Shown: positions 16,304 to 25,446, numbered from the stretch's first letter. The stretch: DNA of 64,000 bases from Shimia sp047124445 (GCF_047124445.1 NZ_CP138921.1:2294001-2358000), one strand, 5' to 3'. Notes: a model not told the origin generated them from the sequence alone. Program-made: numbers and translations.

Positions 16304-18493
16304 TCATCCTCTCAGGCGCAGGGCGTTTAGGGATACTGTAATCGAAGACGTGGACATCGCCAACGCGGCAATCAACGGTGTGGCCAGACCGGCCACCGCA
16401 AGAGGTACCGCGACAATGTTGTACACGGTTGCGATGCGGAAGTTTTCGCGGATGCGTTTGATCGCGCTTTTGGCCACGTCCACAGCTTCCGGGATCGGCG
16501 ACAGATCACCGCCCAAAAGCACAATATCAGAGGCCACGCGCGCCGCATCCAGTGCTGAGGCTGGCGAAATCGACACATGCGCCGAGGCCAATGCCGCGGT
16601 ATCATTGAGACCATCGCCCACCATCAGCACAAAGCGCCCGTCTTCCGCCAAACTCTGCACACGCTTGGCTTTGTCTTCCGGCAGCGCTTCCGCCACCCAT
16701 TTGGCAATGCCGAGACGGTTAGCAAGGCCTTCCACCGCGCCGGTGGTGTCACCGGACATCAGGATCACCTCTTTGCCCGCAGCCTGCAGCGCCTTCACGC
16801 TCTCTTCGGCACCGTCGCGCAGCGCATCGGCAAACAGGAACGCCACCGGCGCGCGGTCGCCAATGCTCAGGAATGCCGACGTCTGATTGCCCGCCGTTGC
16901 GCCAACCCATGTTGGCCGCCCCAACCGCACCAACTGGCCGTCGATCCGCCCTTGCGTGCCATAGCCCGGCACTTCTTCGATTTCACTCACCCGCGCCGGA
17001 CGCACGCCCGCCGCTTGGGCTGCCTTGGTGATGGCCGTGCTCAGGGGATGTGCCGAAGCCATCGATAATGCCAATGCGACGGACAGGTCAGCCTCGTCAA
17101 AACTCTCGATATTGGTCAATTCCGGCGCGCCAGCGGTCAAGGTTCCGGTTTTGTCAAACACCACCGTATCTACCTGCGCCAAACGCTCCAACGCCGTGCT
17201 GTGTTTGATCAACATGCCTTTGCGGAACAACCGCCCCGACGCAGCTGTCGTCACAGCAGGCACAGCCAAACCAAGCGCGCAGGGACATGTGATGATCAGC
17301 ACCGCTGCCGCGATATTGAGCGCGGTGCGCATATCGAATGTGAACAGATACCAGCCCAGGAAACTCAGCGTGGACAGAATATGCACCCCCGGCGCATAGA
17401 GTTTTGCGGCCTTGTCAGCGAGGGACGTGTAGTTTGATCGCCCGGATTCGGCCACGGCCACCAAGTCGGCCATGCGGTGCAAGCTGGTCTGCTCGCCCAC
17501 CGCTGTGGCGCAGATTACCAAGGGCCCCGTCAAATTCACTTCGCCCGCGCTCACCGCTTTGCCCGGTTCGGCAAACACCGGCAGGGTCTCCCCTGTGAGC
17601 AAAGAGCGGTCCAGTTCGGAGCGGCCTTCGACAATTTCGCCATCCACAGGCATGCGCCCGCCCGGCTTCACCCGGACCAGATCGCCAACAGCCAGTTCTT
17701 TCACCGCGACAGTTTCGTCCTGCCCGTCAACAACTCGCACAGCCCGCGGCACTTCCAAGGCGGCCAACTCTTCTGCCGCCGACCGTGCCACCGCCCGTGT
17801 GCGATGATCCAGATAGCGACCAGCCAACAAGAAAAACACCAACGTCAGGGCCGCATCAAAGTAGGCATGTTCACCCGACAGCGTGGTTTCCCAAAGCGAC
17901 GTCACCACAGCCAACACAATTGCGAGAACAATTGGCACGTCCATGTTCAGGCGTTTGTGCTTCAACGCGTTCCAGGCATGCACAAAAAACGGCTTGCCGG
18001 AGAACGCGATGGTTGGCAGGGCAATCGCCGCAGAGATCCAGTGGAACATGTCACGCGTCGCTGCCTCAGCACCGGACCAGACCGACACCGACAGCAACAT
18101 CACGTTCATCGACGCAAAGCCCGCCACCGCCAGCCGCATCAGCAGGTCACGTCCCGCCTTGTCCGTCTGTGTCGCGCTCAGTGTGCCGGCGTCAAGCTCA
18201 TGTGCCTCATAGCCGACCTGTTCCAGCACGTCTGCCAAGGCTTCAGCGGTCACCTCAGGATCCGCTTCCACAGAAGCGCGCTTCAAAGTCAGGTTCACCC
18301 GCGCCGAATGCACGCCCGGATGCGCCGCCAACGCGCCCTCTACAGTCGAGATACAGGCGGCACAATGCACGTTTGGCACAGACAAGGCGATGCGCGCCTC
18401 TTCCTGAATGGCCTGCTCCGCCAGGGCTTCTGCCGCCGGAGCCGCATCACAGGCCGGACAGGCCGAGATATTAGGGCGCATCGCCGCAGTCAT
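16304..18493 (-). CDS. ccoI: Copper-translocating P1B-type ATPase CcoI (FixI)
   Basis: The 729-residue pump has an N-terminal heavy-metal domain with CPACDAA near residue 12 and VHCAACISTVEGAL near 42, a membrane domain with the CPC ion motif in IITCPCALG, the phosphorylation site DKTGT, and GDGLNDTAAL near the C-terminus. It exports copper across the inner membrane for cbb3 oxidase assembly rather than for bulk detoxification. It lies four bases downstream of ccoH and adjoins ccoS, as in other ccoGHIS operons. Length and motif set are complete. Confidence 0.95.
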   Translation of the reverse strand: MTAAMRPNISACPACDAAPAAEALAEQAIQEEARIALSVPNVHCAACISTVEGALAAHPGVHSARVNLTLKRASVEADPEVTAEALADVLEQVGYEAHELDAGTLSATQTDKAGRDLLMRLAVAGFASMNVMLLSVSVWSGAEAATRDMFHWISAAIALPTIAFSGKPFFVHAWNALKHKRLNMDVPIVLAIVLAVVTSLWETTLSGEHAYFDAALTLVFFLLAGRYLDHRTRAVARSAAEELAALEVPRAVRVVDGQDETVAVKELAVGDLVRVKPGGRMPVDGEIVEGRSELDRSLLTGETLPVFAEPGKAVSAGEVNLTGPLVICATAVGEQTSLHRMADLVAVAESGRSNYTSLADKAAKLYAPGVHILSTLSFLGWYLFTFDMRTALNIAAAVLIITCPCALGLAVPAVTTAASGRLFRKGMLIKHSTALERLAQVDTVVFDKTGTLTAGAPELTNIESFDEADLSVALALSMASAHPLSTAITKAAQAAGVRPARVSEIEEVPGYGTQGRIDGQLVRLGRPTWVGATAGNQTSAFLSIGDRAPVAFLFADALRDGAEESVKALQAAGKEVILMSGDTTGAVEGLANRLGIAKWVAEALPEDKAKRVQSLAEDGRFVLMVGDGLNDTAALASAHVSISPASALDAARVASDIVLLGGDLSPIPEAVDVAKSAIKRIRENFRIATVYNIVAVPLAVAGLATPLIAALAMSTSSITVSLNALRLRG

Positions 18494-18496
18494 GGC

Positions 18497-18958
18497 TTAG
18501 CTCTGCTCCACACGCAGGATCACGCGTTGCTCAAACGGCGTGCCGTCCAGCGCAGTGGCGTTCATACGGATGTTCCAGTTCCCAGGGGCCAGCTCTTCAC
18601 GTGCTACGTAGGCTTTGCCGTCAAACTGGAAATCCGGTGTGCGGTCATCCTGCACATGGGTCGCCCGCCCCAGAACCGCATCCAAGTTGGACACCTGCAC
18701 CGGCTTACCGTTCTCATCGGTGATCGACAGGATCAGCAACCCGCCTTTGGCCCGCGCGCTCACATCCCAACCCAGAGCTTCCTGCGCATTGCGGCGTTCG
18801 TCAAAGCTCTGACTGGCCACGTAGGAGTTCTTTACTTCCAGACCGGGGAAGGTCGCCACCGCGTTCCAGGCCAAGGACAGGTTGACCGCAATGATCACAC
18901 CAAACGCCCCGACAAAAATCATCAAGAAGTGTTTGCCGGTGAATTTCTTCTCAGCCAT
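18497..18958 (-). CDS. ccoH: CcoH (FixH) cbb3 oxidase assembly protein
   Basis: The 153-residue protein has one N-terminal membrane helix (FLMIFVGAFGVIIAVNLSLAW) followed by the FixH periplasmic domain, with VKNSYVASQSFDERRNAQEALGW near residue 45. CcoH interacts with CcoN and is needed for a stable cbb3 complex. The ATG at 18958 shares its A with the ccoG TGA (TGATG), showing translational coupling; a GTG one codon earlier is possible. Confidence 0.93.
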   Translation of the reverse strand: MAEKKFTGKHFLMIFVGAFGVIIAVNLSLAWNAVATFPGLEVKNSYVASQSFDERRNAQEALGWDVSARAKGGLLILSITDENGKPVQVSNLDAVLGRATHVQDDRTPDFQFDGKAYVAREELAPGNWNIRMNATALDGTPFEQRVILRVEQS

Positions 18959-20394
18959 CACTGGCCCTTTCCGTTAAATACAGTGTCTTTGTGTACGCGG
19001 TCGCCGTTCCCGGTATCCTCGAACCAGAAGCGGAAGTTGGTCAGGCTGCCATCCGCCGGAGCCGATCCAGCCGGGGCAATCACATAAACCCGCTGGTTGC
19101 GCATCTGGTCTGCCGGTACATTTACCGCCTCATACGGGGTGCCCTCAAGCTGCACGCGCAGGCTTGGGTCACCTTTGACTGAAATCCGGAACATCCGGTC
19201 TTCACCATGCTTGTTGCGCAAGCGCACTTCGTAGGTGTTGCGGATCGATCCGTCCGACAGGGTCACAAAAGTCGGGTTCCGCACCGGTGCTACCGTGGCC
19301 TCGATGTCAGAACGCATGAACAGCGCCACCACCAAGCCAATACCCACCAGCGACCACAGCGAGGTGTACATGATGGTGCGCGGCCGGAAGATGTGTTTCC
19401 ACACGCTCCGCGGCGGCTTACCACCACGTTCACGCTCTTCATCCGACAGCGCCAGATAATCGATCAACCCACGCGGTTTGCCGATCTTGTCCATGATGTC
19501 GTCACAGGCATCGATACACAGACCACAAGTGATACACTCCATCTGCTGTCCGTCCCGAATGTCGATCCCCATCGGGCAAACATTCACGCAGGCCATACAA
19601 TCGATGCAGTCCCCCAAATTCGAATCTTCTGTGCGTTTGCCTTTTCCCCGGTTTTCCCCTCGCCAATCACGGTAGCCGATGGTGAGTGTATCCTCGTCCA
19701 TCATCGCCGCCTGAATACGCGGCCATGGGCAGGCATAGATGCAGATCTGTTCACGGGCAAAACCGCCAAAGAAGAAAGTGGTGAAGGTCAGAATGGCAAT
19801 GGTGGTGTAGGCAACCGGATGCGCATCGCCGGTCACAAGATCGACAGCCAAGGTTGGCGCATCAGCAAAATAGAACACCCAGGCCCCACCTGTGGCCATC
19901 GCGATCAAAAGCCATGTGATCCATTTGGTCACACGCAGGCGCACCTTTCGGAAATCCAGTTTCTTCTGGCGGTGCAGACGCAAACGCGCGTTGCGGTCGC
20001 CCTCAATCCAGCGCTCCACCAGAATGAACAAATCCGTCCAAACCGTCTGCGGACAAGCATAGCCGCACCACACCCGGCCCAGGGCCGAGGTGAACAGGAA
20101 CAACCCAAGCCCCGCCATGATCAAAAGGCCCGCCACGAAGTAAAACTCGTGCGGCCAGATCTCGATCATAAAGAAGAAAAACCGACGGTTTGCCATGTCG
20201 ATCAGCACAGCCTGATCTGGCAAGCTGGGCCCGCGGTCCCAGCGCAACAGTGGCGTCAGGTAGTAGATACCCAAGGCGACCGCCATAATGATCCATTTTA
20301 GATTGCGAAACGGCCCATAAACACGTTTCGGAAAGATTGGCTCGCGTGCCTCGTACAGGGACGGTGCAGGACTTTTGCTCACGGAATCACTCAC
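18958..20394 (-). CDS. ccoG: Cytochrome c oxidase accessory protein CcoG (FixG/RdxA)
   Basis: The 478-residue membrane protein has several helices and two [4Fe-4S] ferredoxin motifs, CIDCMACVNVCPMGID and CITCGLCIDACDDIM, plus an isolated GYACPQTVW, all typical of CcoG. It is thought to reduce Cu(II) during cbb3 oxidase maturation. I place the start at a GTG at 20394 (protein beginning MSDSVSKSP). A longer reading from a GTG at 20469 would put the FNR-type site just inside the coding sequence boundary and adds no homologous residues. No clear Shine-Dalgarno sequence is visible. Confidence 0.93.
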   Translation of the reverse strand: MSDSVSKSPAPSLYEAREPIFPKRVYGPFRNLKWIIMAVALGIYYLTPLLRWDRGPSLPDQAVLIDMANRRFFFFMIEIWPHEFYFVAGLLIMAGLGLFLFTSALGRVWCGYACPQTVWTDLFILVERWIEGDRNARLRLHRQKKLDFRKVRLRVTKWITWLLIAMATGGAWVFYFADAPTLAVDLVTGDAHPVAYTTIAILTFTTFFFGGFAREQICIYACPWPRIQAAMMDEDTLTIGYRDWRGENRGKGKRTEDSNLGDCIDCMACVNVCPMGIDIRDGQQMECITCGLCIDACDDIMDKIGKPRGLIDYLALSDEERERGGKPPRSVWKHIFRPRTIMYTSLWSLVGIGLVVALFMRSDIEATVAPVRNPTFVTLSDGSIRNTYEVRLRNKHGEDRMFRISVKGDPSLRVQLEGTPYEAVNVPADQMRNQRVYVIAPAGSAPADGSLTNFRFWFEDTGNGDRVHKDTVFNGKGQ

Positions 20395-20448
20395 ATGTTT
20401 GGAGAGGAGATTTTCTCGATCTTGTCCCAGTGATTGGACGCCAGAACA

Positions 20449-20462
20449 TTGACCTGTGTCAA
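20449..20462. promoter_or_regulatory. FNR/FnrL-type operator upstream of ccoG
   Basis: TTGAC-CTGT-GTCAA is a perfect inverted repeat of the FNR family, 55-68 bp before the chosen ccoG start. Centred 41.5 bp upstream of a start point near 20414, it would act as a class II activating site, which suits micro-oxic induction of ccoGHIS. The start point is inferred. Confidence 0.78.
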
Positions 20463-20515
20463 ATCTCACATTTGTGACTCACCTTTTACACCTTCGGGGC
20501 TGGAACCTCCCTGCG

Positions 20516-21511
20516 TCAGAGTAGCTCTGCGCGCATTTGCGCAGGGGTGCGACCTGTCCAATTCTGGAACGCGCGATAGAAGGAATTCGGGTCGCGATAC
20601 GCCAGCAAATAAGAGATTTCCTCAACGCTCATGTCCGCTTGGCGCAAGTAATGTAAGGATAAATCCGATCGGGTGTCATCAAGCACAGACTGGAACGTCT
20701 GCCCCTCTTTGCTGAGGTGGCGTTGCAGGCTGCGGCGGCTTGTCACAAGCCGATCACTCACCGCATCCACCGACGCCTGCCCGGCTGGCAAAAGCTCCAA
20801 CAAAGCATTCCGAACCCGCGCCGCCATCGACAAGGCACGCTGATGCTCCGCCAGCTGCCGCGTCAACTCGCGCTCAAAACCGGCCCACAGCTGCGGGTTT
20901 TCCGAAATCAGCGGCCGATAGGCATCTTCACGTGTCAGGGTCAGTCGTGGCAACGGTGTGACCACCGCTTTACGCCCATAGTGCCGGTCAAACACCGCCT
21001 GATCTTCCATCAACTCAGGCACGCCCACTTCCACTGGCAGGAAATCCACACCGGTAAACGTGCGCCCCATCTCCAAGAAATAGACCATCTCAAAGGCCGC
21101 CATGCACTTGGGCACATCGAGATTCGGCTCTGCCACGTCAATTTCCAAAATCAGATGCTGCTCTGTCTCTGTCACCGACAGTTTGATTGGTGCTACCAAT
21201 GGCTTGAACACCGCCTTGCGCTTCAGCCCTGTGGCAATGTTGGGGCTACAGGAAAACGCAAAGGCCGCAGGAATAAACGGCCCGCGCGCCATGGTTCTGG
21301 CCATTTCGATCACCACTTTCGGGTCATCGATCTCATCAGAAATGGCTTCCCACAACGCAAAAAACTGCTGCGCAGTCACGCCTTTGGTGTCCGTCTCAAA
21401 CAGATCCACCGGCATTCCGGCACGCCGCAAAACCCGCTCGGGAGACACACCGCACGAGCGCAGAAGACCTGCCGTGGATCTGTGAACCGGATACCGAACC
21501 TGTTTTTGCAT
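20516..21511 (-). CDS. AraC-family transcriptional regulator located between ccoNOQP and ccoGHIS
   Basis: The 331-residue protein has an N-terminal arabinose-binding-domain-like region (about 1-230, as in OruR/ArgR-type AraC regulators) and a C-terminal double HTH with SDRLVTSRRSLQRHLSKEGQTF and MSVEEISYLLAYRDPNSFYRAFQNWTG... segments typical of AraC/XylS proteins. GGAGG before the ATG at 21511 fixes the start. Its site between the two cbb3 operons is unusual. Two 13-bp direct repeats lie 37-70 bp upstream and an FNR-type box 209-222 bp upstream. Effector and targets are unknown; control of cco or an unlinked pathway is possible. Confidence 0.88.
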   Translation of the reverse strand: MQKQVRYPVHRSTAGLLRSCGVSPERVLRRAGMPVDLFETDTKGVTAQQFFALWEAISDEIDDPKVVIEMARTMARGPFIPAAFAFSCSPNIATGLKRKAVFKPLVAPIKLSVTETEQHLILEIDVAEPNLDVPKCMAAFEMVYFLEMGRTFTGVDFLPVEVGVPELMEDQAVFDRHYGRKAVVTPLPRLTLTREDAYRPLISENPQLWAGFERELTRQLAEHQRALSMAARVRNALLELLPAGQASVDAVSDRLVTSRRSLQRHLSKEGQTFQSVLDDTRSDLSLHYLRQADMSVEEISYLLAYRDPNSFYRAFQNWTGRTPAQMRAELL

Positions 21512-21547
21512 CTGTGCCTCCAACTTAGGAGACAAACATAGGCAAGT

Positions 21548-21581
21548 TGGCGCAGTTCGCCAACCAAGTGGCGCAATTTGC
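21548..21581. promoter_or_regulatory. 21-bp-spaced direct repeats, candidate AraC-family operator
   Basis: TGGCGCAGTTCGC (21548-21560) and TGGCGCAATTTGC (21569-21581) agree at 11 of 13 positions and start exactly 21 bp apart, two helical turns. This is the arrangement bound by AraC-family proteins. They lie just upstream of the AraC-type gene, so autoregulation is likely. Confidence 0.55.
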
Positions 21582-21719
21582 ATGTGTTGGAAAAAATTGT
21601 GGGTGCCAATCTTTCCAGGAAACGCGCGAACAGGACGGAAAGATCGACACCCAATGGACAGCTCCGGTTGCGGCGTGCTGCCCTTGAGACTGTTCTACCA
21701 AGGAGCGCCAGGTAAAAAC

Positions 21720-21733
21720 TTGATCTTGGTCAA
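21720..21733. promoter_or_regulatory. FNR/FnrL-type operator upstream of AraC-type gene
   Basis: TTGAT-CTTG-GTCAA lies downstream of the ccoP terminator in the minus direction and 209-222 bp upstream of the AraC-type gene. The intervening terminator isolates it from ccoNOQP, so the AraC gene is the plausible target. The 306-bp interval 21512-21817 holds this site, the 21-bp-spaced repeats and the terminator, and I see no gene in it. Confidence 0.65.
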
Positions 21734-21762
21734 ATTGGCAAAATTTTCTGGCACAAAAGCAT

Positions 21763-21795
21763 AAAAAAAGACCGCCCCGGTTGCCCGGAGCGGTC
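21763..21795 (-). terminator. Rho-independent terminator of ccoNOQP
   Basis: GACCGCCCCGG (21770-21780) pairs with CCGGAGCGGTC (21785-21795), one internal mismatch, four-base loop. Seven A on the plus strand (21763-21769) give a U7 tail for minus-strand transcripts, directly after ccoP. Confidence 0.9.
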
Positions 21796-21817
21796 TGTAT
21801 TTCCAACGGGGTCGAAG

Positions 21818-22684
21818 TTACTCGCCGCCGCCCAGCTGATGCACGTAAGCGGATACCGCACGCACCTGCGCTTCGGTTAGACGGTTGCCCCAGGAAGGCA
21901 TCACACCGTAGCGGCTGTAGGTCACGGTCTCTTTGATGGAGTCGTAGTCTCCACCGTAGAGCCAGATCGCATCCGCCAGGTTTGGCGCACCCTGCGCACG
22001 ATCCCCGGTGCCATCTTCCATGTGACAGGAGGAGCACTCGTCCGCATAGACTTCTGCACCTGCCGCAACAAGCGACGCATCCATTGGCTCGCCAGACAGA
22101 GACATCACATAGTTCACGACCGCATCGATCTGCTCGTCTTCGAGGTAATCATCTCCGAAGGCTGGCATCTGAGAGTAACGCGCTTCGTCGTCTTCCTCAT
22201 TGCGGATACCATGCTTGACCGTCAGGTAGATGTTCTCGATGTCACCGCCCCAGAGCCAGTCGTTGTCCAGCAGGTTGGGATAGCCAACCGCACCGGCCGC
22301 GCCGGATCCGTGACACTGGGCACACCAGGTTTTGAACACCGCGCCACCCGCAGACACTGCATAAGGGCCCAACTCCGGATCGGTGGTGATCTGGGTCAGT
22401 TCCGCAGCTTCCAGCTTTGCGTTGATCGGCGCCAGCTTGTCAGCAGCAGCGTCAATATCCGCCTGCACGTTGGCCCGTGTGGACCACCCCAGCAAACCGG
22501 TTGTCGCCCCTTTGATGCCAGGCCAGGCTGGGTAAGCAATGGTGTACCCGATGCCCCAGATGATGGTCACATAGAACACCCACAGCCACCAGCGCGGCAT
22601 TGGATTGTCAAACTCCTCGATCCCGTCCCACACGTGACCGGTGGTGTTTGGATCGCCGTCAAACTTTTTCGATGGTTTGCTCAT
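21818..22684 (-). CDS. ccoP: cbb3-type cytochrome c oxidase subunit III (dihaem cytochrome c)
   Basis: The 288-residue subunit has an N-terminal membrane helix (WWLWVFYVTIIWGIGYTIAY) and two cytochrome c domains with haem sites CAQCH near residue 124 and CSSCH near 215, each with a Met ligand farther on (QMPAFGDD, VMPSWGN). It passes electrons from periplasmic donors to CcoO/CcoN. Its ATG overlaps the ccoQ stop (ATGA). It is the last gene of ccoNOQP and is followed by a strong terminator. Confidence 0.97.
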   Translation of the reverse strand: MSKPSKKFDGDPNTTGHVWDGIEEFDNPMPRWWLWVFYVTIIWGIGYTIAYPAWPGIKGATTGLLGWSTRANVQADIDAAADKLAPINAKLEAAELTQITTDPELGPYAVSAGGAVFKTWCAQCHGSGAAGAVGYPNLLDNDWLWGGDIENIYLTVKHGIRNEEDDEARYSQMPAFGDDYLEDEQIDAVVNYVMSLSGEPMDASLVAAGAEVYADECSSCHMEDGTGDRAQGAPNLADAIWLYGGDYDSIKETVTYSRYGVMPSWGNRLTEAQVRAVSAYVHQLGGGE

Positions 22685-22866
22685 GTCCGCGCCTCCTCGT
22701 TCGTGGCGGGTTTATCTTCATGACGGAACGGAATGCTGGCCGTGTCCTTGTATTCCTTGGTTGAACCAGGGCGGAACACCCACAGTACAATCGACAGGAA
22801 GAACAAGAACAGGAACAGAAGCATCCAGCTGTCCGCAAATTCTCGCAGGAAGGAATAGGTTTCCAT
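22681..22866 (-). CDS. ccoQ: cbb3-type cytochrome c oxidase small subunit CcoQ
   Basis: This 61-residue protein has one membrane helix (MLLFLFLFFLSIVLWVF) followed by RPGSTKEYKDTASIPFR, the conserved CcoQ tail with the D-x-A-x-IPF pattern. CcoQ stabilises the oxidase core. It lies between ccoO (11-bp gap) and ccoP (4-base overlap). Confidence 0.94.
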   Translation of the reverse strand: METYSFLREFADSWMLLFLFLFFLSIVLWVFRPGSTKEYKDTASIPFRHEDKPATNEEART

Positions 22867-22877
22867 AAAGCCTCTCC

Positions 22878-23609
22878 TTACCGCGACGCGGCCGGCGTGA
22901 AGGTCGAGAAATCAACCAACGTACCCAGCATCTGAAGATAAGCGATCATCGCATCCATTTCGGACACACCTGGCTGACCGTCGAAGTTACGTACATTCAC
23001 GTTAACCTCGCCATAGCGCTCCAGAAGACCGTCATAATCGCTGTCCGGATCGGCCTGCGCCATGAAGTCAGACTGGGCATTTTCCAGCATGTCTTCGGTG
23101 TAAGGCACACCCACAATCGCGTTCGCTTTCATGATGTCACCGATGTATTTGCCATCGATCATCTTCTTTTCGAGGAAGCCATACTTCGGCATGATCGACT
23201 CAGGTACCACGGACTGCGGGTCACGCATGTGGTCCAGATGCCAATCATCGGAGTAGCGACCACCGACACGGGCCAGGTCAGGACCCGTCCGCTTGGAGCC
23301 CCACTGGAACGGGTGATCGTATTTGGACTCCGCTGCCAGCGAGTAGTGACCGTAGCGCTCCACCTCGTCGCGCATCGGACGGATCATCTGGCTGTGGCAG
23401 ACATAGCAGCCTTCGCGCAGATAAACCTCACGGCCCGCGAGTTCGAGAGGGGTGTAAGGGCGCATGCCCTCCACATCCTCAATGGTGTTTTCGAGCCAGA
23501 ACAGAGGCGCGATTTGTACGATGCCACCGATGGTTACGACCAGGAAGCTGCACACAAGCAGGAGGGTCGCGTTGGTCTCGAGGATCTTATGTTTGTCGAG
23601 AATAGCCAT
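22878..23609 (-). CDS. ccoO: cbb3-type cytochrome c oxidase subunit II (monohaem cytochrome c)
   Basis: The 243-residue subunit has an N-terminal anchor (ATLLLVCSFLVVTIGGIVQIAPLF) and one haem c site, CYVCHSQMIRPMRDE near residue 72, the conserved CcoO block. It transfers electrons from CcoP to the CcoN haem-copper core. It starts 15 bp after the ccoN stop. Confidence 0.97.
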   Translation of the reverse strand: MAILDKHKILETNATLLLVCSFLVVTIGGIVQIAPLFWLENTIEDVEGMRPYTPLELAGREVYLREGCYVCHSQMIRPMRDEVERYGHYSLAAESKYDHPFQWGSKRTGPDLARVGGRYSDDWHLDHMRDPQSVVPESIMPKYGFLEKKMIDGKYIGDIMKANAIVGVPYTEDMLENAQSDFMAQADPDSDYDGLLERYGEVNVNVRNFDGQPGVSEMDAMIAYLQMLGTLVDFSTFTPAASR

Positions 23610-23624
23610 AGCTGCCGGCCCTCC

Positions 23625-25226
23625 TTATTCAGCCGGGACTGCGACGGAAAGGTTGGCCTCTTTGGCCGGTGCCTTACGTACAGTCATCCACAGGTTGTAG
23701 CACATGATGATGGAACCGGTGAGGAACAGAACCCCGCCCAGACCACGCACGATGTTCATCGGTTTCTTCGCAGCCACAGTGTCGGCAAAGGAGTTCACCA
23801 GGAAGCCGTTGGCATCCACTTCACGCCACATCAGGCCTTCCATGATACCGGTCACCCACATGGACGCCGCGTAGAGCACGATGCCGATGGTGGCGAGCCA
23901 GAAGTGCCAGCTCACAAGCTGCAGCGAGTACAGACGCTCTCGTTTCCACAGCACAGGGACCAGGAAGTAGAGACAGCCGAATGTGATCATGCCGTTCCAA
24001 CCCAGCGCACCGGAGTGCACGTGACCAATGGTCCAGTCAGTGTAGTGAGACAGAGAGTTCACAGCGCGGATCGACATCATTGGACCTTCGAAAGTCGACA
24101 TGCCGTAGAAACCTACCGAGATCACCATCATGCGGATCACAGGGTCGGTGCGCAGCTTGTCCCAGGCACCGGACAGGGTCATCAGACCGTTGATCATGCC
24201 ACCCCAGGACGGCATCCACAGCACCACGGAGAACACCATGCCGAGGGTCGAGGCCCAGTCAGGCAGCGCGGTGTAGTGCAGGTGGTGCGGACCAGCCCAG
24301 ATATACAGGAAGATCAGCGCCCAGAAGTGGATGATCGACAGCTTGTAGGAGAACACCGGACGTTCGGCCTGTTTCGGGATGAAGTAGTACATCATGCCCA
24401 GGAAGCCCGCGGTCAGGAAGAAGCCCACAGCGTTATGGCCGTACCACCACTGCACCATCGCATCCTGTACACCGGCCCAGACAATCACCGACTTGGAGCC
24501 GAAGATGGACACAGGAATGGTCAGGTTGTTGACCACGTGCAGCATCGCGACGGTGACGATAAACGCCAGGAAGAACCAGTTGGCCACATAGATGTGTGGC
24601 TCTTTCCGCTTGATCACGGTGCCGAGGAACACCGCCAGGTAAGCCACCCAAACGATGGTCAACCACAGGTCTACATACCACTCAGGCTCGGCGTATTCCT
24701 TGGACTGCGTACCGCCCAGAAGGTAGCCTGTCGCTGCCAGAACGATAAAAAGCTGGTAGCCCCAGAAGACAAACCAACCAAGATTGCCACCCCACAGCCG
24801 CGCTGCGCTGGTGCGCTGCACAACGTAGAAGGATGTCGCGATCAGCGCGTTACCGCCAAACGCAAAAATCACCGCCGAGGTGTGCAGCGGGCGCAAACGG
24901 CCAAAGTTGGCGTAGCCCTGTGCCCACTCGAAGTTGAGTGCCGGAAAGGCCAGCTGGAACGCGATAAACACCCCTGCCAGAAACCCGACGACCCCCCAAA
25001 AGGCGGTTGCGATCACACCGTAGCGGATCACGTCATCCATGTATTCGTCCTGCGCGTGCACCTTCTCGGTGCCCATGCCGCGCAGAACCCAAATAAACAG
25101 CCCAAAGGACACACCCGTAACAATCCAGGCATGTACCATGTAAGCTACGTCACGCGCATAGTTGGCCGCTATCATCGCAAAAAACGTGATGAGGCCCAGC
25201 GCGATCAGCTTGAAGTAATTTACCAT
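23625..25226 (-). CDS. ccoN: cbb3-type cytochrome c oxidase subunit I
   Basis: This 533-residue haem-copper core subunit has about 12 membrane helices. Conserved histidines are visible in RLRPLHTSAV (low-spin haem b), WWYGHNAVGFF and AGPHHLHY (CuB) and IGHVHSGALGWNG (haem ligands). It reduces O2 to water with high affinity and pumps protons. AAGGGA precedes the ATG at 25226. An FNR-type box lies 94-107 bp upstream, giving an inferred start near 25285 if the box is centred at -41.5. Confidence 0.98.
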   Translation of the reverse strand: MVNYFKLIALGLITFFAMIAANYARDVAYMVHAWIVTGVSFGLFIWVLRGMGTEKVHAQDEYMDDVIRYGVIATAFWGVVGFLAGVFIAFQLAFPALNFEWAQGYANFGRLRPLHTSAVIFAFGGNALIATSFYVVQRTSAARLWGGNLGWFVFWGYQLFIVLAATGYLLGGTQSKEYAEPEWYVDLWLTIVWVAYLAVFLGTVIKRKEPHIYVANWFFLAFIVTVAMLHVVNNLTIPVSIFGSKSVIVWAGVQDAMVQWWYGHNAVGFFLTAGFLGMMYYFIPKQAERPVFSYKLSIIHFWALIFLYIWAGPHHLHYTALPDWASTLGMVFSVVLWMPSWGGMINGLMTLSGAWDKLRTDPVIRMMVISVGFYGMSTFEGPMMSIRAVNSLSHYTDWTIGHVHSGALGWNGMITFGCLYFLVPVLWKRERLYSLQLVSWHFWLATIGIVLYAASMWVTGIMEGLMWREVDANGFLVNSFADTVAAKKPMNIVRGLGGVLFLTGSIIMCYNLWMTVRKAPAKEANLSVAVPAE

Positions 25227-25319
25227 TTCGCGTCCCTTCGTCTTGCCCTGCCCGATTCTTCTTCGGGCTTAGGGCGGATTTGACCAATCGTCTTTTGCAG
25301 GTGCAGCGAAACTTTCGCT

Positions 25320-25333
25320 TTGATCTGGGTCAA
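25320..25333. promoter_or_regulatory. FNR/FnrL-type operator between ccoN and universal stress gene
   Basis: TTGATCTGGGTCAA lies 94-107 bp before ccoN and 114-127 bp before the stress protein gene. The same 14 bases occur at 27156-27169. It could activate both divergent genes, since a -41.5 placement leaves a plausible leader on either side. Confidence 0.82.
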
Positions 25334-25446
25334 GGAAACTGACCGCGATGTCTGTCTGTATCTATTTCAAGAAACACGGCTTTCTTAGCACCCGCTCGGA
25401 AAAGTCGTATCTAAATTACACCTTTTCATAACACGGGTTGGTGACA

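Noticed and set aside
17477..19087. Long open frame of 536 codons on the plus strand across ccoI and ccoH
   Set aside because: It is antisense to two well-supported genes, rich in His/Arg/Gln from mirrored codon bias, and has no recognisable domain.
20395..20469. Longer ccoG start at a GTG near 20469
   Set aside because: It has no homologous residues and would begin next to the FNR-type box, leaving no room for a promoter.
23229..25283. Open frame of 684 codons antisense to ccoO and ccoN
   Set aside because: The minus-strand genes have unmistakable motifs; the antisense product is low-complexity His/Gln/Asp-rich and looks like a high-GC shadow.
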